Source: Cupriavidus sp. EM10
GTDB taxonomy: Bacteria; Pseudomonadota; Gammaproteobacteria; Burkholderiales; Burkholderiaceae
Reading direction: 5' to 3'
Length of the DNA stretch: 64,000 bases
Assembly (NCBI RefSeq): GCF_018729255.1
Contig: NZ_CP076060.1
Location: 1,054,001 to 1,118,000 of the forward strand
The position numbers and the translations under genes were made by a program. The stretch's first letter is position 1. The number at the start of each line of letters is the position of its first letter. Shown in pieces: positions 37,439-46,504 of this stretch. The notes under the pieces were generated by a model, which was given only the letters and a program-made list of their open reading frames with translations, was not told where the DNA came from and did no database searches.

Positions 37439-37483
37439 GCCATTGTCTCCAATGTTCTTGCTCGCTTCGCATAGCCGTTTGGC

Positions 37484-37510
37484 TATAATCCGACAAGCGA
37501 ACGATCGTTC
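37484..37510 (+). promoter_or_regulatory. Promoter -10 and palindromic operator between acyl-CoA synthetase and hydrolase genes
   Basis: TATAAT at 37484-37489 is followed by the perfect 12-bp palindrome GAACGATCGTTC at 37499-37510. The palindrome sits at or just after the probable transcription start for the rightward hydrolase gene, where a TetR-family dimer could block transcription. No regulator gene is adjacent. Confidence 0.6.
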
Positions 37511-37582
37511 TATTTTTATCCGGGCCGCCGCGAGGCCAAGGCTGCGCGCGCATCAGAAGACCCGGCACAGAGGGTAGACACC

Positions 37583-38476
37583 ATGACCATCACGGAAACT
37601 TCGCGTTCCGAATTTATCACGCTGCGTGGCCTGCGCACGCACGTGCGCCACTGGGGACAACCCGGCGCGCCCAAGCTTTTCATGCTGCATGGCTGGATGG
37701 ATGTGGCCGCGTCTTTCCAGTTCCTGGTCGATGCCTTCCAGCGCGACTGGCATGTGATCGCCATGGACTGGCGCGGCTTTGGCGAGACCGATTACCCGAC
37801 CCGATACCCCGGCACGAGCTCGTACTGGTTCCCGGATTACGTGGCCGACCTGGAGGCGCTGCTCGACCACTACCAGCCAGACGGACAGGTGGACCTGGTG
37901 GGCCACAGCATGGGCGCCAACGTGGTGTGCATCTACGCCGGGGTGCGGCCGGAGCGGGTGCGGCGCGTGGTGGACCTGGAGGGCTTTGGCCTGACGCGCA
38001 CCCGCCCGGACCAGGCGCCAGGCCGCCTGGCGCGCTGGCTGGACGAACTGCGCACGCCGCCCGAGCTGAAGACCTACGACAGCGAGGCCGCCGTGGCGGC
38101 GCGGCTGCAGAAGACCAATCCCCGCCTGCCCGACGATCGCGCCGCCTTTCTGGCCGCGCACTGGTCGCGCCGCAATGCGGATGGCCGCTGGGAGATCCTG
38201 GGGGACGGCGCGCACAAGATGACTAACCCGACGCTGTACCGCATCGACGAGATCATGGCGATCTGGGAAAAGGTCGTCGCGCCGGTGCTGCACGTGGAAG
38301 CGCGCGATTCGGCGACGCTGAAGCACATCGCCCACAAGCAGACCATCGAAGAGTTCAGGGAACGCTTCCGCGCCTTTCCGGATTTCAGCGAAGTGCTGGT
38401 CGATGACGCCGGGCACATGCTGCACCACGACCAGCCGAAGGTGGTGGCGGGGTTGATCGAGGAGTTCTTGGGGTAG
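37583..38476 (+). CDS. Alpha/beta hydrolase
   Basis: A 297-residue alpha/beta-hydrolase with oxyanion segment L-H-G-W-M-D, nucleophile elbow G-H-S-M-G-A (about 112-117), acid in the later strand and catalytic His in D-D-A-G-H-M-L-H-H. The D-W-R-G-F-G-x-T motif is typical of haloalkane-dehalogenase-like and epoxide-hydrolase-like members. The substrate is unknown. It shares a divergent control region with the acyl-CoA synthetase gene. Confidence 0.85.
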   Translation: MTITETSRSEFITLRGLRTHVRHWGQPGAPKLFMLHGWMDVAASFQFLVDAFQRDWHVIAMDWRGFGETDYPTRYPGTSSYWFPDYVADLEALLDHYQPDGQVDLVGHSMGANVVCIYAGVRPERVRRVVDLEGFGLTRTRPDQAPGRLARWLDELRTPPELKTYDSEAAVAARLQKTNPRLPDDRAAFLAAHWSRRNADGRWEILGDGAHKMTNPTLYRIDEIMAIWEKVVAPVLHVEARDSATLKHIAHKQTIEEFRERFRAFPDFSEVLVDDAGHMLHHDQPKVVAGLIEEFLG

Positions 38477-38499
38477 TCCGGGTTCCGCGATGGTTTGCT

Positions 38500-38526
38500 C
38501 CCCTCTCCCGCAAGGCGGGAGAGGGG
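38500..38526. terminator. Hairpin between convergent genes (copy 1)
   Basis: CCCCTCTCCCGC pairs exactly with GCGGGAGAGGGG around a three-base AAG loop. It is almost the same as the hairpin at 4922-4952, so it is probably a dispersed terminator-like repeat of this genome. Confidence 0.6.
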
Positions 38527-38597
38527 CCGGGGTGAGGGCCCGGCGGTTCAAACTGCCACCAGTCGGCAAGCAGAACCGCTTTACCCTCGCCCCCCAA

Positions 38598-38624
38598 CCC
38601 CTCTCCCATTTCATGGGAGAGGGG
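38598..38624. terminator. Hairpin between convergent genes (copy 2)
   Basis: CCCCTCTCCCAT pairs with ATGGGAGAGGGG around a three-base loop, 20 bases beyond the end of the FNR gene at 38644. Together with copy 1 it brackets the convergent intergenic region. Confidence 0.6.
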
Positions 38625-38643
38625 AGCTAAAACCCCCACCCGC

Positions 38644-39711
38644 TCAAGCGTGCGTCAGCTTTTCCTTCAGCGCCGGATTGTTGCTGGTGTGCATATGCAC
38701 CAGCGCCTTGTCCGGAAACGCGTAGTGGTACGCGCGGCGCAGCGCCAGCGCGGCCTCGTGGAAGCCCGACAGGATCAGCTTCTGCTTGTTTGGATAAACG
38801 GCGATGTCGCCAGCCGCAAAAATGCCGCGCCGGGACGTCTCGTACGTGGTGGTGTTCTCGATGTGGATGCGGCCGGCGTGCATGTCCAGATCCCACTGCG
38901 CGATCGGGCCCGGTTCCGACACCAGGCCGTACAGCGCCACCAGCTCGTCGGCGTCGACGGCGCGGTCTCCATCGCGCGTCTTGATGCCGGCGTGAGTGAG
39001 GGCGCCCGCGTCGTCGGTCTGCAGGCTGCCGAGCATGCCGACCACGAAATCCATCTCGCCCGCCTCGACGGCCGCGCGCATGGCGCCCACCGTGTGATCG
39101 GCGGCACGAAAGCCTTCGCGCCGGTGCAGCAGCGTCACGCGGGCCGCCACCTTGCGCAGGGCCAACGCCCAGTCCAGCGCGGAATCGCCGCCGCCAGCCA
39201 CGATCACGCGCTTGCCGGCAAAGCGCGACACGTCGCGCACGGCATAGTGGACGTGGCGGTCTTCCAGCGCGGCGGCCTCGGGCAGCGACACGCGCTGCGG
39301 CGCAAACGCGCCGGCGCCCGCACAGATCAGCACGGCCGCCACGTCGAAGCGCTTGCCCCCATCGGTCGTGATCAGCAGGCGCGGATGGCCGTCGGCGCCG
39401 CTGGTGTCGCTGACTGACTGGGCGCGCTGGCTGAAATGCATCGGAAACGCGAACGGCGCGCACTGCTCAAGTAGCCGATCGACGAGTTCCTGTGCCAGAC
39501 AGCCAGGCACGGCCGGAATGTCGTAGATCGGCTTCTCGGGATACAGCTCGGTGCACTGGCCGCCAGCGCGGTCCAGCACGTCGATCAGTTCGCATTTGAG
39601 GCCCAGCACGCCCGCCTGGAACGCCGCGAACAGGCCCACTGGGCCGGCGCCGACGATCAGCACGTCGGTCTGGATGGTTTCCGGGGTCTGGGAGGCTGGC
39701 GTGGTGGACAT
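38644..39711 (-). CDS. Ferredoxin/flavodoxin-NADP reductase, thioredoxin-reductase-like
   Basis: FAD- and NAD(P)-binding oxidoreductase of 355 residues. FAD motif V-G-A-G-P-V-G-L is near residues 20-27, the second dinucleotide site is V-A-G-G-G-D-S-A, and the C-terminal FAD contact is G-I-F-A-A-G-D. It lacks the C-x-x-C redox pair of thioredoxin reductase, which places it with TrxR-like FNRs (YumC type). It probably reduces ferredoxin or flavodoxin with NADPH. Start at the ATG 39711; longer open frame upstream is antisense to neighbouring genes and not used. Confidence 0.88.
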   Translation of the reverse strand: MSTTPASQTPETIQTDVLIVGAGPVGLFAAFQAGVLGLKCELIDVLDRAGGQCTELYPEKPIYDIPAVPGCLAQELVDRLLEQCAPFAFPMHFSQRAQSVSDTSGADGHPRLLITTDGGKRFDVAAVLICAGAGAFAPQRVSLPEAAALEDRHVHYAVRDVSRFAGKRVIVAGGGDSALDWALALRKVAARVTLLHRREGFRAADHTVGAMRAAVEAGEMDFVVGMLGSLQTDDAGALTHAGIKTRDGDRAVDADELVALYGLVSEPGPIAQWDLDMHAGRIHIENTTTYETSRRGIFAAGDIAVYPNKQKLILSGFHEAALALRRAYHYAFPDKALVHMHTSNNPALKEKLTHA

Positions 39712-39825
39712 GGCTGGAAGCTGAAAAATGCGGTCTCGACGGGCCCCATCATACCTTGCGTGCCGGGGCAATCCGGGCACGCCACCTTTGGCGGCAGGGC
39801 TAAAAAACCCTGCCAGGAGTAGAAT

Positions 39826-40677
39826 ATGGCCATGCAAAATGCCCACGCCATCAACGCCGACCTGCACTGCCACTCCACCGTATCCGACGGGATGCTGTCG
39901 CCGTCCGAGGTGGCCGCGCGTGCGCACGCCGGCGGCGTGGCGTTCTGGGCCCTGACCGACCACGACGAGGTCGCCGGCCAGCCCGAAGCGCGCGCCGCCG
40001 CCGAGGCGCTTGGCATGCGCTATGTGCCCGGCGTGGAGATTTCGGTGACCTGGGCCGGGCAGACCGTGCACATCGTCGGGTTGCAGATCGATCCGTTCAA
40101 CCCGGACCTGATCGACGGCCTGGCCAGGACCCGCGACGGCCGGGCGCGCCGCGCGCAGGACATCGGCGAGGCGCTGGCGAAGATCGGCATCCATGGCGCC
40201 TACGAGGGCGCGCTGCGCCACGTCGGCAATCCCGACCTGATCTCGCGCACCCACTTCGCGCGCTGGCTGGTCGATGAGGGCCGTTGCAAGACGATCGGCG
40301 ACGTGTTCAGCGAATACCTGTCGGAAGGCCGGCCGGGCTTTGTGCCGCACCGGTGGTCTTCCTTGAAGGAAGCGGTGGGCTGGATTCGCGGCGCCGGCGG
40401 CATTGCGGTGATGGCGCACCCGGGACGGTACAACTACACCGATTTGCAACACGACGCGCTGTTCGACGAATTCACGCAGCTGGGCGGCCGTGCCGTCGAG
40501 GTCGTGACCGGCAGCCATACGCCCGACCAGTTCCGTCGCTATGCCGATGTGGCGCGCCACTACGGCCTGCTGGCCTCGCGGGGATCGGATTTCCACGGTC
40601 CCGGCGAAGGCCGCGTGGAAATCGGCACGCTGCCGCCGCTGCCGTCGGACGTCACGCCGGTCTGGTACGACTGGTAA
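39826..40677 (+). CDS. PHP-family phosphoesterase, RNase AM / YciV-like
   Basis: A 283-residue PHP-domain protein with the four PHP motifs visible: D-L-H-C-H-S near the start, T-D-H-D, G-x-E-I-S, M-A-H-P-G, and S-D-F-H-G-P-G near the end. Family members (RNase AM/YciV; 3',5'-nucleoside bisphosphate phosphatase) trim 5' ends of RNA or hydrolyse nucleotide phosphates. It is followed by a YciO-type gene, the same pairing as yciV-yciO in E. coli, which supports the assignment. Confidence 0.88.
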   Translation: MAMQNAHAINADLHCHSTVSDGMLSPSEVAARAHAGGVAFWALTDHDEVAGQPEARAAAEALGMRYVPGVEISVTWAGQTVHIVGLQIDPFNPDLIDGLARTRDGRARRAQDIGEALAKIGIHGAYEGALRHVGNPDLISRTHFARWLVDEGRCKTIGDVFSEYLSEGRPGFVPHRWSSLKEAVGWIRGAGGIAVMAHPGRYNYTDLQHDALFDEFTQLGGRAVEVVTGSHTPDQFRRYADVARHYGLLASRGSDFHGPGEGRVEIGTLPPLPSDVTPVWYDW

Positions 40678-40716
40678 CGGCCCCTCGCCCCCCATTCCCG
40701 ACCGCCGCGCCCCGAC

Positions 40717-41352
40717 ATGTCCCAGTACTTCGATATCCATCCCGACAATCCGCAGGCGCGGCTCATCAAGCAGGCCGCGCAGATCGTGCACAAGGGCGGC
40801 CTGATCGCGCTGCCCACCGATTCCAGTTATGCGCTGGCCTGCCGGCTCGACGACAAGTCGGCCGTGGAGCGCCTGCGCCGGCTGCGCGGCATCGACGAAA
40901 AGCACCATCTGACGCTGATGTGCAGCGACCTGTCGGAACTCGGCAATTTCGCGCGGGTCGATAACCGCCAGTACCGCTGGATCAAGGGCGCCACGCCCGG
41001 TCCGTACGTGTTCATCCTGGAGGCAACCAAGGAAGTGCCCCGGCGGCTGTCGCACCCGGCGCGCAAGACCATTGGCGTGCGCGTGCCGGACCACGCGATT
41101 CCGCTGGCGTTGTTGGCCGAACTGGGCGAACCGCTGATTTCGGCGACGCTGCAGATGCCCGGGGACGATGCGCCGATGAACGAACCGGCCGAGATTCGCG
41201 CGCGGCTGGAAAAGCAGTTGGACCTGGTGATCTGCGGCGGCCCCGCGCCGGCCCAGCCGACCACCGTAATCGACCTGACCAGCGGCGAGCCCGAACTGGT
41301 CCGTGCGGGACGCGGCGACGTGGAACGCTTCGGACTGACCGCCGCCGCCTGA
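40717..41352 (+). CDS. YciO-type Sua5/YrdC domain protein
   Basis: A 211-residue protein of the Sua5/YciO/YrdC family with K-G-G-L-I-A-L-P-T-D-S-S-Y and the K-x2-R-R-x-R-G-I-D-E-K nucleotide-binding region. TsaC/Sua5 make threonylcarbamoyl-AMP for tRNA modification; YciO paralogues have a debated, weaker activity. The partner gene (YciV-like) and length make YciO more likely than TsaC. The start is an ATG 39 bases after the preceding gene. Confidence 0.85.
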   Translation: MSQYFDIHPDNPQARLIKQAAQIVHKGGLIALPTDSSYALACRLDDKSAVERLRRLRGIDEKHHLTLMCSDLSELGNFARVDNRQYRWIKGATPGPYVFILEATKEVPRRLSHPARKTIGVRVPDHAIPLALLAELGEPLISATLQMPGDDAPMNEPAEIRARLEKQLDLVICGGPAPAQPTTVIDLTSGEPELVRAGRGDVERFGLTAAA

Positions 41353-41462
41353 TCTGATCCCGCCGGACTTGTTTCTTTTGACTTGTCGTTTCTGATACAT
41401 AACGCACTTCCACGGACATGCCGGACAGCCTTGCGCGACGGCGGCCCGATAGAATAGCTCGC

Positions 41463-42128
41463 ATGGATTCCTCGATCATCCAGACCTTCGCCGTCTATGC
41501 ACTGCCCGTGCTGTTCGCCATCACGCTGCACGAGGCCGCCCATGGCTTCGTGGCCAAATACTTCGGCGACAACACCGCCTGGCTGCTTGGGCGCGTCAGC
41601 CTGAACCCGATCCGCCATATCGATCCGATCGGCACCGTGGCCGTGCCGCTGCTGCTGTATTTCCTGACTGCCGGACAGTTCGTGTTCGGGTTTGCCAAGC
41701 CGGTGCCGGTGGTGTTCGACCACCTGCGCAACCCGCGCTGGCACGGCATGTGGGTGGCGCTGGCCGGCCCCGGCAGCAATATCGTGCAGGCGTTCCTGTG
41801 GGCGCTGGTGGCCGTGGGCCTGGCGCTGGCGCAGATCCAGGAGCCGTTCTGGAGCCAGATGGCGCGTGCCGGCGTGCTGGTCAATACGGTGGTGGCTGCG
41901 TTCAACCTGTTTCCGATCCCGCCGCTCGACGGCGGCCGCGTGCTGACGGCTTTCCTGCCGCGCCGCATGGCCGAGGCGGTGGGCCGGGTGGAGCCGTACG
42001 GCATCTTTATCGTGCTGGCGCTGGTGGCCGCTGGCGTCATCACGCGGATCTGGATGCAGCCGGTGATGACGGTGCTGCTGTCGATCGTCGAACTGATGCT
42101 GCGCCCGGTGCTGATGGTGCTGCAGTAG
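41463..42128 (+). CDS. Site-2 protease family membrane metalloprotease
   Basis: A 221-residue M50 protein with the zinc motif H-E-A-A-H (about 22-26) in the first transmembrane region and the second motif N-L-F-P-I-P-P-L-D-G-G-R. About five to six membrane segments are evident. The small size and lack of PDZ place it in the minimal S2P group (FtsH-independent, YwhC-like). Its substrate is not known. The ATG 41463 starts just after a TAGAAT element at about 41450-41455 that could be a -10. Confidence 0.88.
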   Translation: MDSSIIQTFAVYALPVLFAITLHEAAHGFVAKYFGDNTAWLLGRVSLNPIRHIDPIGTVAVPLLLYFLTAGQFVFGFAKPVPVVFDHLRNPRWHGMWVALAGPGSNIVQAFLWALVAVGLALAQIQEPFWSQMARAGVLVNTVVAAFNLFPIPPLDGGRVLTAFLPRRMAEAVGRVEPYGIFIVLALVAAGVITRIWMQPVMTVLLSIVELMLRPVLMVLQ

Positions 42129-42190
42129 CGCGCCCAGTCCCCGGTTTCCGCTTGCCATCCTTTTCCGGACCCTGTTTCCCGATCCTTGCG

Positions 42191-42769
42191 ATGCATTCCC
42201 AGCTTGCCGCGCCTTCCACCTGGCTGACCCGATGGGCCCACCTGATCCGGCCCGGCGGCCGGGTGCTCGACCTGGCCTGCGGCAGCGGGCGCCATGCCGC
42301 CTGGCTGGCGGGGCAGGGGTTTACGGTGCTGGCCGTGGACCGCGATGCCGAGGCGGTTGCCGGGTTGCCCGCCGGTATCGAGGGTCGCGTGGCCGATCTG
42401 GAGCAGGGCGCGTGGCCGCTGGCGGACGCTGGGCGCTTCGACGCGGTGGTGGTCGCCAACTACCTGCACCGGCCGCTGTGGCCGCATCTGCTGGACGCGC
42501 TGGCGCCTGGCGGGGTGCTGATCTACGAGACCTTCGCGGCCGGCAACGAGACCGTCGGCAAGCCGTCGCGGCCCGATTTCCTGCTGCGCCCGGGCGAATT
42601 GCTTGACGTGACGCGCGGTATCCTGCGGGTGGCGGGTTACGAGGAAGGCACGCTGTCGGCGCCGCGCGAAGCCTTCGTACAGCGGATTTGTGCCGTTCGC
42701 GAGGGGATCGAAGGTGGCACCGCGGCTGCGCCACCCCGCTATCCGCTGCCAGGATGGTCGGGGCCGTGA
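42191..42769 (+). CDS. Class I SAM-dependent methyltransferase
   Basis: A 192-residue Rossmann-fold methyltransferase. Motif I is V-L-D-L-A-C-G-S-G-R-H (about 25-35), the acidic residue of motif II is in A-V-D-R-D, and motif III-like F-D-A-V-V-V-A-N-Y-L-H-R-P-L follows. The pattern is like the TehB/UbiE-type small methyltransferases. The target is not deducible. It lies between the site-2 protease and dapA. Confidence 0.8.
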   Translation: MHSQLAAPSTWLTRWAHLIRPGGRVLDLACGSGRHAAWLAGQGFTVLAVDRDAEAVAGLPAGIEGRVADLEQGAWPLADAGRFDAVVVANYLHRPLWPHLLDALAPGGVLIYETFAAGNETVGKPSRPDFLLRPGELLDVTRGILRVAGYEEGTLSAPREAFVQRICAVREGIEGGTAAAPPRYPLPGWSGP

Positions 42770-42917
42770 GGCGCCGGGAGCGCAGCGGCGGGTGTCAGCG
42801 AGACCGGTGCGCCACACGTTACGCTCGCTAACGTTTTCCCTCATTGATAGGGGGTCCGGAGCCCCTGACGGTTCCGGTACAATCCCGTTTGTTCGAATTT
42901 CCCGAATTCCCTGAGAT

Positions 42918-43802
<885 letters not shown>

Positions 43803-43860
43803 GATTCGCCGGCTGAACGTTCGGCTATTCGCCGATTCTTGAAACCAGGATTACGTGTCA

Positions 43861-45114
43861 ATGAAACAGAAGCTTAACCGTCGCGGCGCGACGCAGATCC
43901 GCCGTGTCGCCGTGGTTGCGCCCGTGCTGGCGCTGACGCTGATTGCCGGCTGCAGCAGCATCAACGAGGCCATGCAGCCCGACAAGATCGACTACAAGTC
44001 CCAGGGCAAGAAGACCGCGTCGCTGGATATTCCGCCGGACCTGACCAAGCTCGAAGGCGACCGTCGCTACACGGTGCCCGACGCTGCCGGCACGTCGACG
44101 CTGTCGAACTACCAGCAGGCCACCAAGACGCGCGAAGCCGAACCGGCCACCAGCGTGCTGCCTTCCTCGCAGGGCATCCGCATGGAGCGTGACGGCAACC
44201 AGCGCTGGCTGGTGATCAGCAATGGCATGCGCGCCGACCAGCTGTGGGAGTCGCTGCGCGGCTTCTGGCAGGAAAACGGCTTCCTGCTGACGCAGGATTC
44301 GCCGCAGACCGGCATCATGGAAACGGACTGGGCCGAGAATCGCGCCAAGATTCCGCAGGACATCATCCGCAACACGATCGGCAAGGTGTTCGACGGCCTG
44401 TACTCGACCTCCGAGCGCGACAAGTTCCGTACGCGTGTGGAGCGCGCCCAGAACGGTCAGCTCGAAGTGTTCATCAGCCACCGCGGCGCGCAGGAGCAGC
44501 TGACCGGCGTCGACAAGTCGACCACGGTCTGGACACCGCGTCCGGCCGACCCGGAACTGGAAGCCGAATTCCTGTCGCGCCTGGCACAACGCCTGGGCGT
44601 GCAGAAGGAACAGGCCAACCAGATGGCCAAGAACCCGACGCCGGTGGGCAACGCGGCGGCCGCCGTGGCAGCCCCGGCACCGTCGGGCGACGCCACCGGT
44701 ATCGGTGCCGCCGCGGCAACCGGTGCGGCCACGGCCAGCGCGGTCGACAACAAGTCCTTCCTGGCGCAGGTCAACGGCGCCCCGGCCCTGCAACTGCCGG
44801 AGCCGTTCGATCGCGCGTGGCGTTCGGTCGGCCTGTCGCTGGATCGCGTGAACTTCACGGTGGAAGACCGCGACCGCGCGCAAGGCCTGTACTACGTGCG
44901 CTACGTGGATCCGAAGCAGGCGGTGGATGACCGCGGCTTCTTCTCGAAGCTGTTCACCAAGGCCAATGACGGCAAGACTGCGAAGAAGTATCGCGTGTCG
45001 CTCAAGGGCAATGGCACGGGTACGACGGTGACCGTGCAGAACGATGCTGGCCAGCCGGAAAACTCCGAAATCGGCAAGCGCATCCTGTCGCTGCTGGACG
45101 AACAGCTGCACTGA
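43861..45114 (+). CDS. bamC: Outer-membrane assembly lipoprotein BamC
   Basis: BamC (NlpB/DapX-type) is a lipoprotein of the beta-barrel assembly machine. The 417-residue product has a signal with lipobox L-I-A-G-C (about 24-28), an unstructured N-terminal segment with D-I-P-P-D-L, and two helix-grip domains separated by an Ala-rich linker. The position directly after dapA supports the identity. ATG at 43861; a GTG two codons upstream (43855) is an alternative. Confidence 0.9.
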   Translation: MKQKLNRRGATQIRRVAVVAPVLALTLIAGCSSINEAMQPDKIDYKSQGKKTASLDIPPDLTKLEGDRRYTVPDAAGTSTLSNYQQATKTREAEPATSVLPSSQGIRMERDGNQRWLVISNGMRADQLWESLRGFWQENGFLLTQDSPQTGIMETDWAENRAKIPQDIIRNTIGKVFDGLYSTSERDKFRTRVERAQNGQLEVFISHRGAQEQLTGVDKSTTVWTPRPADPELEAEFLSRLAQRLGVQKEQANQMAKNPTPVGNAAAAVAAPAPSGDATGIGAAAATGAATASAVDNKSFLAQVNGAPALQLPEPFDRAWRSVGLSLDRVNFTVEDRDRAQGLYYVRYVDPKQAVDDRGFFSKLFTKANDGKTAKKYRVSLKGNGTGTTVTVQNDAGQPENSEIGKRILSLLDEQLH

Positions 45115-45181
45115 TGGTCGTCTGTAGTCTCCCGATGCCCACGGCGCCCGCCGTCGGGCATCTCCCCCAGCGAGCGCATCG

Positions 45182-45970
45182 ATGATGCGCTTTGCTTTTT
45201 TGGGAAGCGGCAGCGAGGGCAATTCGCTGCTGATCGAGGCCGGCGAGGGCGTATCGGTAACGCGCGTCCTGCTCGATTGCGGTTTCGGAATCAAGGAAAC
45301 TGCCAGGCGCCTGGAGCGGCTTGGCGTCTTGCCGGGCCAGCTCGACGCGGTGCTGGTGACGCATGAGCACGGCGACCACGTGGGCTCTGCCTACGCGTTT
45401 GCCGCGCGTCACAAGCTGCCTGTCCACACAAGTCACGGCACGTGGCTGGCTACGTCGCACATGCGCGGCGCTGACCAGGCCGACGTGCGCGTAATTTGCG
45501 CCGACCACGTATTCGCGGTGGGCGGCCTGCAGATCCATCCCTATACCGTGCCGCATGATGCGCGAGAGCCGTTGCAGTTCGTGCTGACCGATGGCGATGC
45601 CAGGCTGGGCGTGCTGACCGATGCAGGCATGGAAACGCCTTATGTCACGGCGCGACTGGCTGGGGTACATGCGTTGGTCCTGGAATGCAATCACGACCGC
45701 GACATGCTGGCCAACTCGGTTTATCCGTGGTCGTTGAAGCGCCGCATCGGCGGTGATTTTGGCCATCTGGCCAACGATATCGCGGCCAGCATCCTGTCGC
45801 AGGTGACCCACGCGGGCCTGTCGCGCGTGGTGGCGGCGCACCTGAGCAAGCAGAACAATACGCGCGAACTGGCAGCGGGGGCGCTAGCCACCGTGCTGGG
45901 TGTACTGCCTGGTGAAATTCTGATCGCGGATCAGGAAGAAGGGTTGGACTGGCAGCCGGTGCGGGCATAA
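45182..45970 (+). CDS. MBL-fold metallo-hydrolase (YycJ/WalJ-like)
   Basis: A 262-residue metallo-beta-lactamase-fold protein with metal motif T-H-E-H-G-D-H (about 59-65), H-D in the following strand (V-P-H-D-A), L-T-D-A-G and L-E-C-N-H-D, then a C-terminal H-L-S-K-Q-N-N. The arrangement matches YycJ/WalJ-like nucleases/hydrolases. It follows bamC by 67 bases. The physiological substrate is unknown. Confidence 0.85.
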   Translation: MMRFAFLGSGSEGNSLLIEAGEGVSVTRVLLDCGFGIKETARRLERLGVLPGQLDAVLVTHEHGDHVGSAYAFAARHKLPVHTSHGTWLATSHMRGADQADVRVICADHVFAVGGLQIHPYTVPHDAREPLQFVLTDGDARLGVLTDAGMETPYVTARLAGVHALVLECNHDRDMLANSVYPWSLKRRIGGDFGHLANDIAASILSQVTHAGLSRVVAAHLSKQNNTRELAAGALATVLGVLPGEILIADQEEGLDWQPVRA

Positions 45971-46022
45971 TCGGCGGACGCCGATGCCGCTAATGAAGGG
46001 GGCGTCAGATAATCGCCCAAAC

Positions 46023-46050
46023 AAAAAGCCGACCCGAAGGTCGGCTTTTT
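46023..46050. terminator. Bidirectional Rho-independent terminator
   Basis: AAAAAGCCGACC, loop CGAA, GGTCGGCTTTTT. It serves the rightward MBL hydrolase gene and the leftward lipoprotein gene that ends at 46069. Confidence 0.92.
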
Positions 46051-46068
46051 GTTTTCGGAAAGATCCGA

Positions 46069-46305
46069 TTACTGCTTGGCAGCGGGTGCCGAAGCGTCAG
46101 CAGCCGGAGCCGATGCGTCGGCAGCCGGGGCCGAAGCGTCAGCAGCCGGAGCAGCGGCCGGAGCCGAAGCGTCAGCAGCCGGAGCAGCAGCGGCGGGAGC
46201 CGAAGCGGCCGTGTCAGCGGCGGGAGCAGCGGCTTCTTCCTTCTTGCCGCAAGCGGCCAGGGCAACAGCAGCCAGCAGGGATGCGATCAGGAGAGACTTC
46301 TTCAT
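46069..46305 (-). CDS. Small Ala/Pro-repeat lipoprotein
   Basis: A 78-residue predicted lipoprotein: signal M-K-K-S-L-L-I-A, lipobox L-A-A-C (about 16-19), charged G-K-K-E-E, and then about 50 residues made of imperfect repeats of A-P-A-A-D-A-S. The repeats are also visible in DNA as units of about 15-21 bases built on GCCGACGCATCGGCTCC-like words. The function is unknown. Length of the repeat tract may vary between strains. 46306-46504 upstream contains no gene I can support. Confidence 0.75.
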   Translation of the reverse strand: MKKSLLIASLLAAVALAACGKKEEAAAPAADTAASAPAAAAPAADASAPAAAPAADASAPAADASAPAADASAPAAKQ

Positions 46306-46504
46306 TGTTCGTCCTTTAACTTTTAATAAAACGAAAACAGGCGATGAATAATTACCGGTAATTATCGCTCTTGTACTGCAAATATGAGGCTCTCCCGGGT
46401 GCCGACAGTGCAGTGGTCCACAGTACTAGCCAGCGGGCGATTATATCCGCGTTTTCCCGCCTTGTGTATAGGCGAAATATGCCGGTTCATTCTGTTACGC
46501 AAAA

